Shown here: piece by piece, positions 12,711 to 17,185 of the stretch | How positions within the stretch are numbered: position 1 is the first letter of the stretch | How the letters are laid out: every line of letters begins with the position of its first letter | From: Candidatus Heimdallarchaeota archaeon AB_125 | Lineage (GTDB): Archaea > Asgardarchaeota > Heimdallarchaeia > Heimdallarchaeales > Heimdallarchaeaceae | Length of the DNA stretch: 17,185 nt | Reading direction: 5' to 3' | Assembly: GCA_001940755.1 (NCBI GenBank) | Contig: MEHH01000025.1 | Span: forward strand, 1-17,185 | The notes under the pieces: model-generated | Told to the model about the DNA's origin: nothing | The model's input: only the letters and a program-made list of their open reading frames with translations | Database searches by the model: none | Program-made: the position numbers and the translations under genes

Positions 12711-14510
12711 ATGTCATTGGAGAAATTTCATAGTTATTCTTGCCTTCTAACCATATTACTTGTAATTGGTTTCATTAGCTCTCCAATGATGAATTTTCAA
12801 AGCAACTCCTTTCTTATTGTAGATGGTTTTGCTGAAGAAGCTGGTCTTAATTCACAATTAATTCAAAGTGATCCAGTTCAGATATACAATGACAGTGGTT
12901 TCACAATTTTCCCGGGAAGTGGAACTGAATTAGATCCTTATAGGTTAAAATTCCTCAATATCACTTCAGATACTCAATCTTGTGGGATAAACATAAGCGA
13001 TACAACCAAATTTTTCGTTATCGAAAATTGTTACATCAATGTTAAACAAATAGGAATCTGGATTTCGTGGATTGCTCTCGGTACAGCAGAAATTAGTAAT
13101 AATACAATTACAGACCAATATACTAATGGTATTGACATCTGGGGAGCACCAGGTACAGTAATAGATAATAACACAATAACAGTAAATGGTTTGAATGGAA
13201 TAAAATGTATAGATTCTGATGAGGTTAAAATTACTAATAATGTCCTTTCTATGAACAATGATAATGGAGTTTCAATTAGATTTTGTGATGATGTGGTAAT
13301 TTCTAACAATTATTGTGAAGCAAATCGAGTAGGCATAGAAGTTTTTTTTGGTCGTAATTCAATAATAGAACAGAATTTGTGTTTTGAAAATAAAGAATAC
13401 GGTTTCTATCTATGGGAGATATCTGCAGGTCACATTCGCCAGAATAATCTTTCCGATAATCTTGGACCAGCATTTTATTTCAAAGATTCTGACAATATTC
13501 AACTAGAAGAGAATGAAGCAATCAATAATTCTATAGGATTCTATCTAGAAGATTCACACAGTTTTAACATATTCAATAATAGTATATCAAAAGATAGAAA
13601 TGACGGAATTTATCTTTTTAATTCAAATGAAAATGAAATTTCTTACAATTTCCTTATACTTAATGAGGGATATGGGGTAGTCCTAAATTATTCTTCAAAT
13701 AATCTTATTCGCTATAATAATTTCATAGATAATAACCTTGGAGGTTTAAGTCAAGCATATTCTAAAGATGGGAGTGATAATTACTGGTTTGATGAAGAAT
13801 TAGAAATGGGGAATTTCTGGAACGAATGGTTGGGAGTTGGGGATTATACGATTGGTGGTTCTTGGGGAGAGTTTGATTTGTATCCTCTAGATGATGCTGT
13901 AGAAATTCCACGAGATCTTCCAGAAAAACCAAGTTGGCTTTTTTATTTCCTAGTCATAACACTTCCAGTAGTTTGTTCAGGAATTCTTACTTTCTTCATT
14001 ATTGATATCAGGAAGAAGAGAAAAACTAAATTCATTCGATATACAAAAAAGACATCAGATTATATCGATGTTAAAAGAAAAATTGCTTATAGTAAGGATG
14101 TTGGAATTGGACTATTCCGATTTGGAATGACTGGTGGAGAGATCATCAATGCAGAATTGGACACATTTAACATAAACATGGATGAGTTCATAGGATTTTG
14201 TTATGTTACAGTTGGTCAAGGACAGAGATACGAAACAGGTGTATATGGACCGCTTCCTGCTCCCTCAATCATAGATCATAGTATGATAATTTTTGCATTC
14301 TGGGGTAAAGATGATAACCAAGCTGATCCTCGATTCGAAGGAAAGCAATACTATGTTATATCTGTGGTTTTTCCAGAAAACAAAACACAACACTTGATAA
14401 AAAATGATGTTATGAATACTAGATTTCGAACATATATTAAAAAATTCAAGTATCCTAATCGTATGTCCATTGAAGAAATGAATTTCTTTAGAGAGATTGT
14501 GTTTATCTAA
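12711..14510 (+). CDS. Surface right-handed beta-helix (NosD/CASH-like) protein with one TM span and cytosolic domain
   Basis: A 599-residue membrane protein. A signal sequence (hydrophobic core about 11-24) is followed by an outward-facing region of about 10 parallel beta-helix turns (about 100-345). Repeats of the type NxIxxNxxxGIxLxxSxxNxIxxN are seen, with Asn ladders and many N-glycosylation-like NxS/T sites. A closing block near 357-392 (NYWFDEE, GNFWNEW, GDYTIGG, FDLYPLD) is typical of archaeal NosD/CASH surface proteins. One membrane span, SWLFYFLVITLPVVCSGILT (408-427), is followed by the stop-transfer RKKRK (434-438). Residues 440-599 are a cytosolic alpha/beta-looking domain that I do not recognise. 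Its notable motifs are FRFGMTGGEI (469-478), VTVGQGQRYETGVYGPLPAP (499-518), and FAFWGKDD (528-535). The architecture looks like a receptor or a surface-to-cytoplasm linker. It is divergent from the aldolase operon and appears monocistronic. Confidence 0.78.
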   Translation: MSLEKFHSYSCLLTILLVIGFISSPMMNFQSNSFLIVDGFAEEAGLNSQLIQSDPVQIYNDSGFTIFPGSGTELDPYRLKFLNITSDTQSCGINISDTTKFFVIENCYINVKQIGIWISWIALGTAEISNNTITDQYTNGIDIWGAPGTVIDNNTITVNGLNGIKCIDSDEVKITNNVLSMNNDNGVSIRFCDDVVISNNYCEANRVGIEVFFGRNSIIEQNLCFENKEYGFYLWEISAGHIRQNNLSDNLGPAFYFKDSDNIQLEENEAINNSIGFYLEDSHSFNIFNNSISKDRNDGIYLFNSNENEISYNFLILNEGYGVVLNYSSNNLIRYNNFIDNNLGGLSQAYSKDGSDNYWFDEELEMGNFWNEWLGVGDYTIGGSWGEFDLYPLDDAVEIPRDLPEKPSWLFYFLVITLPVVCSGILTFFIIDIRKKRKTKFIRYTKKTSDYIDVKRKIAYSKDVGIGLFRFGMTGGEIINAELDTFNINMDEFIGFCYVTVGQGQRYETGVYGPLPAPSIIDHSMIIFAFWGKDDNQADPRFEGKQYYVISVVFPENKTQHLIKNDVMNTRFRTYIKKFKYPNRMSIEEMNFFREIVFI

Positions 14511-14531
14511 ATATGTTAATATCTAACATAT
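14511..14531 (+). terminator. Perfect hairpin directly after the beta-helix gene
   Basis: ATATGTTA (14511-14518) and TAACATAT (14524-14531) form a perfect 8-bp stem with a 5-nt loop, beginning at the base after the stop codon. A run of six T follows at 14543-14548. It may act as a terminator or a 3'-end stabiliser; the stem is AT-rich and weak. Confidence 0.45.
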
Positions 14532-14588
14532 AATCAAATATCGGTTTTTTGAAAATCCACATACTTTTTAATTCAGATAATTTAGTTG

Positions 14589-14598
14589 TTTTTAATTA
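14589..14598 (+). promoter_or_regulatory. TATA-like element for the aldo/keto reductase gene
   Basis: TTTTTAATTA is centred about 26 bp before the ATG at 14620. AGTGAT (14611-14616) lies just upstream of the ATG and could serve as a weak ribosome-binding site if the leader is longer than predicted. Confidence 0.35.
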
Positions 14599-14619
14599 AG
14601 ATTCAACAAAAGTGATTTT

Positions 14620-15621
14620 ATGAAATATAGAAAAGTTGGAAAATCAGGATTAAAAGTTAGTGAAATTTCTCTAGGTTCTTGGTTGACATATGGTGGATCT
14701 GTTGAAGATGAGATGGCAAAGAAATGCATGACTACAGCAATCGAAAATGGTATTAATTTCATCGATTCAGCTGAAATCTATGCTAGAGGAGGAGCAGAAA
14801 AAGTCATAGCAGATTTCCTCTCAGATGAGACTTTCAATAGGAGAGATTTAGTCATTTCAAGTAAAGTTTTCTGGGCAATGAACGATTATGATGTTAATCG
14901 GTGGGGATTAGGTCGCAAAAACATCTTGAATGCGATTGAAGGCACTCTTGATAGATTGAACATGGATTATATTGACATCTATTATATGCATAGATATGAC
15001 TACATGACTCCATTAAGAGAAACTGTTGAAATTCTAGATGAAGTGATAAGAGATGGCAAGGTTAGATATTGGGGAACATCTGTTTGGACTGCAGCTCAAT
15101 TAGAAAGAGCAAACGCTATTGCCAAGGACATCAGAGCACATAAGCCAATAGTAGAACAACCTCTCTATAATATGCTTGTTAGGTACATAGAGATGGAGAT
15201 AATGTCAGTAGCAAAAACTCATGGCATGGGTTTCACTGTTTGGTCTCCTCTTGCTCAGGGATTATTAACTGGAAAGTATAATGATGGTATTCCAGAAGGC
15301 AGTAGAGCTGATAAGTCAGAATTTCTGAAGAAAAATCTTACCGAGGAAACAATTGGAAAGGTAAAGAAACTGGGAGAAATTGCTTCATCACTTGATATCA
15401 CAATGGGTCAGTTAGCTCTTGCATGGATTCTTAGAAGAACAGAAATTTCTTCAGCTATCATCGGTGCTACAAAACCTGAACATGTTATGGAGAATATCAA
15501 AGCTTCTGAAGTTGATTTATCTAAGGATGTTTTGATACAAATTGAAGAAATCTTGGATAATGAACCAGAGTGGCCATTAACATACAAGCCAAATTATCAC
15601 TATAAGGATAAAATGAGGTAA
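14620..15621 (+). CDS. Aldo/keto reductase (Kv-beta/YghZ-like)
   Basis: An NADPH-dependent TIM-barrel oxidoreductase (333 aa) that should reduce an aldehyde or ketone; its natural substrate is unknown. The catalytic tetrad is complete: D49 and Y54 in FIDSAEIY (47-54), K82 in SSKVFW (80-85) and H124 in YYMHRYD (121-127). GSWLTYGG (19-26) and the late blocks VWSPLAQGLLTGKY and AIIGATKPEHVMENI fit the AKR family subgroup that includes voltage-gated potassium channel beta subunits and YghZ. Length and motifs are normal and I see no damage. It stands alone between the beta-helix gene and a decayed isomerase gene, followed by a T-rich terminator-like stretch. The decayed sugar isomerase downstream might once have shared a carbohydrate-related role, which is only a guess. 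Confidence 0.9.
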   Translation: MKYRKVGKSGLKVSEISLGSWLTYGGSVEDEMAKKCMTTAIENGINFIDSAEIYARGGAEKVIADFLSDETFNRRDLVISSKVFWAMNDYDVNRWGLGRKNILNAIEGTLDRLNMDYIDIYYMHRYDYMTPLRETVEILDEVIRDGKVRYWGTSVWTAAQLERANAIAKDIRAHKPIVEQPLYNMLVRYIEMEIMSVAKTHGMGFTVWSPLAQGLLTGKYNDGIPEGSRADKSEFLKKNLTEETIGKVKKLGEIASSLDITMGQLALAWILRRTEISSAIIGATKPEHVMENIKASEVDLSKDVLIQIEEILDNEPEWPLTYKPNYHYKDKMR

Positions 15622-15624
15622 CAA

Positions 15625-15640
15625 TTTTATCTTTTTTTTT
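15625..15640 (+). terminator. T-rich tract after the aldo/keto reductase gene
   Basis: TTTTATCTTTTTTTTT begins 4 bp after the stop codon. Such a T-run on the non-template strand is a typical archaeal intrinsic terminator. The promoter-like TTTTATAATT follows at 15651-15660. Confidence 0.55.
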
Positions 15641-15682
15641 CTCAAAACTCTTTTATAATTATTGTATTCTAAAGAATCATTA

Positions 15683-15856
15683 ATGGTGAATAGAATGGCT
15701 CTTTTATTCGGTAACAGACCTTTTGAATTTACAGATTTCTTCGCATTATTTTAAAATGGGCAGTTTGACATGTCTAAGTTTGATTACATCCAAATAGTAA
15801 ACAAAAATATTGAAGCAGGTTTCAAGCATATTGAGATAACAGGAAATTTAGAGTAA
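15683..15856 (+). pseudogene. Relic of a sugar phosphate isomerase/epimerase gene
   Basis: From ATG 15683 (or 15695) the frame reads MALLFGNRPFEFTDFFALF and is stopped by TAA at 15752-15754. It then continues in the same frame as NGQFDMSKFDYIQIV...EAGFKHIEITGNLE until a second TAA at 15854-15856. The second part looks like the N-terminal beta1-alpha1-beta2 unit of AP-endonuclease-2-like sugar phosphate isomerases/epimerases, where 'skFDyieiv...aGFkhIEit' is typical. The family normally has about 270-300 residues, so only the first quarter survives, with one internal stop. A TATA-like TTTTATAATT (15651-15660) still sits about 28 bp before the ATG. This suggests a gene decayed in place with its promoter kept, now perhaps serving the DUF302 gene. 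Confidence 0.5.
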
Positions 15857-15894
15857 TGTAGTATTCTATCATAGGTAAAAACTTATTTGGTAAG

Positions 15895-15918
15895 GTGACA
15901 TATGGTTATTCATGTCAC
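15895..15918 (+). promoter_or_regulatory. Inverted repeat spanning the RBS and start codon of the DUF302 gene
   Basis: GTGACAT (15895-15901) and ATGTCAC (15912-15918) are perfect 7-bp inverted arms separated by 10 nt. The left arm overlaps the AAGGTGA ribosome-binding site (15892-15898) and the right arm contains the start ATG. In RNA a stem-loop here would hide both. In DNA it could be an operator. An out-of-frame ATG at 15902 lies in the loop. Confidence 0.5.
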
Positions 15919-16322
15919 TTGTTATTTCCACAGAACTCAATGTTGGTTATGATAGATTCAGTGAAGTAGAAAAAGTTACTCGTGAAGTTTTGGCAGATCA
16001 TGGATTTGGAATTCTTACTGAAATAGATGCCAAAGAAACATTGAAGAAGAAAATTGATGCAGATATTCGACCATATAAGATTCTAGGAGCTTGCAATCCT
16101 CCTTTTGCACACAAAGCAATTGTTTTAGTCCCAGAAATAGGTGCATTATTACCTTGCAATGTTATAATCTATGAAAATGAAAATGGTAAAATTGTAGTTT
16201 CTGCAATGAATCCTAAGGAAGCTATGAGCGTAGTTAAAGTAGAAAAACTAAATGAGCTTGCAGATGAAGTTAATGAGATAATGAAAGATGTAATAAAAGA
16301 TATTGAAGCAAAATTCTCTTAA
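15912..16322 (+). CDS. DUF302 family protein
   Basis: A soluble 136-residue protein of the DUF302 family, which has a compact alpha/beta fold and no agreed function. The typical blocks are FGILTEIDAKETLKKKI (32-48), PYKILGACNPPFAHKAI (54-70) and IGALLPCNVIIYE (76-88), with conserved C61 and C82. The only in-frame start upstream of the domain is the ATG at 15912. An AAGGTGA site exists but is 13 nt away instead of the usual 4-5, and both elements lie in an inverted repeat. The gene may be transcribed from the promoter left by the decayed isomerase gene (15651-15660). It ends 3 bp from the convergent YCII gene. Elsewhere the family is often found with thiol, sulfur or heavy-metal genes, but nothing here settles its role. 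Confidence 0.85.
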   Translation: MSLVISTELNVGYDRFSEVEKVTREVLADHGFGILTEIDAKETLKKKIDADIRPYKILGACNPPFAHKAIVLVPEIGALLPCNVIIYENENGKIVVSAMNPKEAMSVVKVEKLNELADEVNEIMKDVIKDIEAKFS

Positions 16323-16325
16323 TTT

Positions 16326-16976
16326 TTATTTTTCTCCTTTTAGGAAAATTCTAAATGGATGAACTCCAGATTTAACAACACCACTCTTAACAGCTGGGTC
16401 ATTTTCAACAAAATCTTGTGCATGTTCAATATTATCAGCTGTAAATATAGATACTCCAAATTGACCTTCAGCTAAAATAAGTCCTGCAAGTATAAGTTGT
16501 CTATTATCATATTTGTTTTTCAAATATTCACAATGCACTCCCATAATCTTACCTTCTTCTTCAGTCATATCATTAATAAAAGTTGGACGTCCTGTTATTG
16601 TTCCCATATAGAACTCAGTTTCTTCATCATAAATGGATTCAATATCTAGAAACTCCTCTTCTAAAACTTCGACAACATGTTCTTCTGTCAAGAGAGAGAT
16701 TCTGAAATTGTATAGAAAGACTTGAAGCAATCTGTTATAAACAAAAGGGTCATTCTTAACCAATTTTTCAGCTTCTTCCTTAGAACTTGTTTTAAAAACT
16801 ATAAACTCATAGAAAGAATCAACAGTTGTACCAGCAAAAATCAGATTTCTTTCGCTCTTTAAATTCTTTAGAAATTTCCAATGTTTAATGATGATATCAC
16901 TATACTCGTAGAAGGATTCTGTTATTTTTTTATCAGATAAGTCATATAGAATAATGAAAACATTTTCATCTGACAT
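16326..16976 (-). CDS. Tandem YCII-related domain protein
   Basis: A soluble 216-residue protein made of two copies of the YCII/dimeric alpha-beta barrel domain. Copy 1 is about residues 6-98 (KHWKFLKNLKSERNLIFAGTTVDSFYEFIVFKTSSKEEAEKLVKNDPF). Copy 2 is about 120-214 (GVHCEYLKNKYDNRQLILAGLILAEGQFGVSIFTADNIEHAQDFVENDPAV). Each has the family's His early in the first helix, a FAG or LAG turn, an EA or HA helix and the NDP motif. Single YCII domains dimerise, so this fusion probably forms that dimer in one chain. Function is unknown; the fold is shared with monooxygenase and dismutase-like enzymes. An acidic linker (EVLEEEFLDIESIYDEETE, about 102-120) joins the copies. The ATG at 16976 has TATATAAC-type sequence about 26 bp upstream on its strand, so the mRNA is likely leaderless. 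Confidence 0.82.
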   Translation of the reverse strand: MSDENVFIILYDLSDKKITESFYEYSDIIIKHWKFLKNLKSERNLIFAGTTVDSFYEFIVFKTSSKEEAEKLVKNDPFVYNRLLQVFLYNFRISLLTEEHVVEVLEEEFLDIESIYDEETEFYMGTITGRPTFINDMTEEEGKIMGVHCEYLKNKYDNRQLILAGLILAEGQFGVSIFTADNIEHAQDFVENDPAVKSGVVKSGVHPFRIFLKGEK

Positions 16977-16997
16977 AGATGTTCTAGCTAAATAGAA

Positions 16998-17005
16998 GTA
17001 TATAA
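16998..17005 (-). promoter_or_regulatory. TATA box of the tandem YCII gene (leaderless)
   Basis: On the minus strand this reads GTTATATA, centred about 26 bp from the ATG at 16976 with no ribosome-binding site between. It separates this gene's transcription from the acyl-CoA dehydrogenase upstream. Confidence 0.55.
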
Positions 17006-17023
17006 CATTTTTTAGGAAACAAT

Positions 17024-17047
17024 GAAGAAGAAGGAGAGGAAGAAAGA
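17024..17047 (-). terminator. Polypyrimidine tract after the acyl-CoA dehydrogenase gene
   Basis: On the minus strand every base from the end of the stop codon to 17024 is C or T, 24 in all. It resembles the tract at 10444-10472 after another minus-strand gene. Likely a transcription terminator of the C/T-rich archaeal type. Confidence 0.45.
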
Positions 17048-17185
17048 TTAAAATTTGTCAGTTTCTTCTTTTGCCCACTCATCAGGATCATATTTCGGAG
17101 GCATACATCTGAGAGGTTTGTCTTCATAATATCCAAGTTCATATCTGGCTTGAATTATTTTTTGAATTTCATTGCTTCCTTCATA
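17048..17185 (-). CDS. Acyl-CoA dehydrogenase, C-terminal end (partial)
   Basis: The frame is open from the right edge of the window to a TAA at 17050-17048 and encodes the last 45 residues. It begins YEGSNEIQKIIQARYEL, which is the conserved C-terminal 'YEGTNEIQ' helix region of acyl-CoA dehydrogenases, including the loop near the FAD and the dimer interface. The enzyme makes the 2,3-double bond in fatty acyl-CoA during beta-oxidation or a related pathway. After this helix most family members end within a few residues. Here about 28 more follow (GYYEDKPLRCMPPKYDPDEWAKEETDKF), an acidic/Pro-rich tail. The rest of the gene, and thus its chain-length class, lies outside the window. Confidence 0.8.
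   Translation of the reverse strand, partial: YEGSNEIQKIIQARYELGYYEDKPLRCMPPKYDPDEWAKEETDKF

Noticed and set aside
15902..15952. Upstream ORF starting at ATG 15902
   Set aside because: It is 16 codons, out of frame with DUF302, with no recognisable product; it may only matter as part of the hairpin loop.
1..17185. CRISPR array, insertion sequence, integrase or attachment site
   Set aside because: No regularly spaced repeats, transposase-like proteins, terminal inverted repeats or tRNA-flanked direct repeats were seen.

Overview
This window looks like AT-rich archaeal DNA. Most first genes have an archaeal TATA box about 25 bp upstream of an ATG that probably begins a leaderless mRNA. Internal genes often have a strong AAGGTGA ribosome-binding site 4-5 nt before ATG or TTG. 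Archaeal marker genes include the bifunctional FBP aldolase/phosphatase, an AK6/Fap7-type adenylate kinase, DUF2073 with its partner GTPase, and CofC for coenzyme F420. Mixed in are genes more usual in bacteria: a PlsY-like acyltransferase, a PAPS-type sulfotransferase, ArsM, a class I FBPase-like protein and an acyl-CoA dehydrogenase. This mixture would suit an Asgard archaeon, possibly of the heimdallarchaeial kind, but that placement is inference. I saw no rRNA, tRNA, CRISPR array or insertion sequence.

Layout. 1-2477 (+): a 3' gene fragment (possible sugar isomerase) abuts a TIM-barrel flavoprotein-like gene that has lost its 5' part, followed by overlapping cofC and an M24 peptidase. 2496-3563 (-): sulfotransferase. 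3756-4726 (+): Era-like GTPase and DUF2073. 4737-5231 (-): AK6-type kinase. 5353-6594 (+): an arsenic operon of a Cys-rich AbrB-type regulator and arsM, behind a promoter with tandem repeats and an inverted repeat. 6604-7341 (-): PlsY-like membrane protein. 7420-9253 (+): phosphohexomutase plus a cysteine-cluster protein. 9257-12643 (-): class II aldolase-like and class I FBPase-like genes in tandem, then the FBP aldolase/phosphatase under its own promoter. 12711-14510 (+): a surface beta-helix protein with one membrane span and an unrecognised cytosolic domain. 14620-15621 (+): aldo/keto reductase. 15683-15856 (+): relic of a sugar phosphate isomerase/epimerase. 15912-16322 (+): DUF302. 16326-16976 (-): tandem YCII protein. 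17048-17185 (-): 3' end of an acyl-CoA dehydrogenase.

How the genes fit together. The clearest system is sugar-phosphate metabolism in the gluconeogenic direction: three FBP-level enzymes and a phosphohexomutase lie within about 5 kb. The arsenic pair is a self-contained detoxification unit with a plausible thiol-sensing autoregulator. F420 biosynthesis (cofC), arsenite methylation, fatty-acid oxidation and DUF302/aldo-keto genes suggest a metabolically versatile heterotroph. No single undescribed system is certain. The best candidates for novelty are the transmembrane beta-helix fusion, the arsM control region, the PlsY-like enzyme in an archaeal setting, and the broken genes at 1-744 and 15683-15856.
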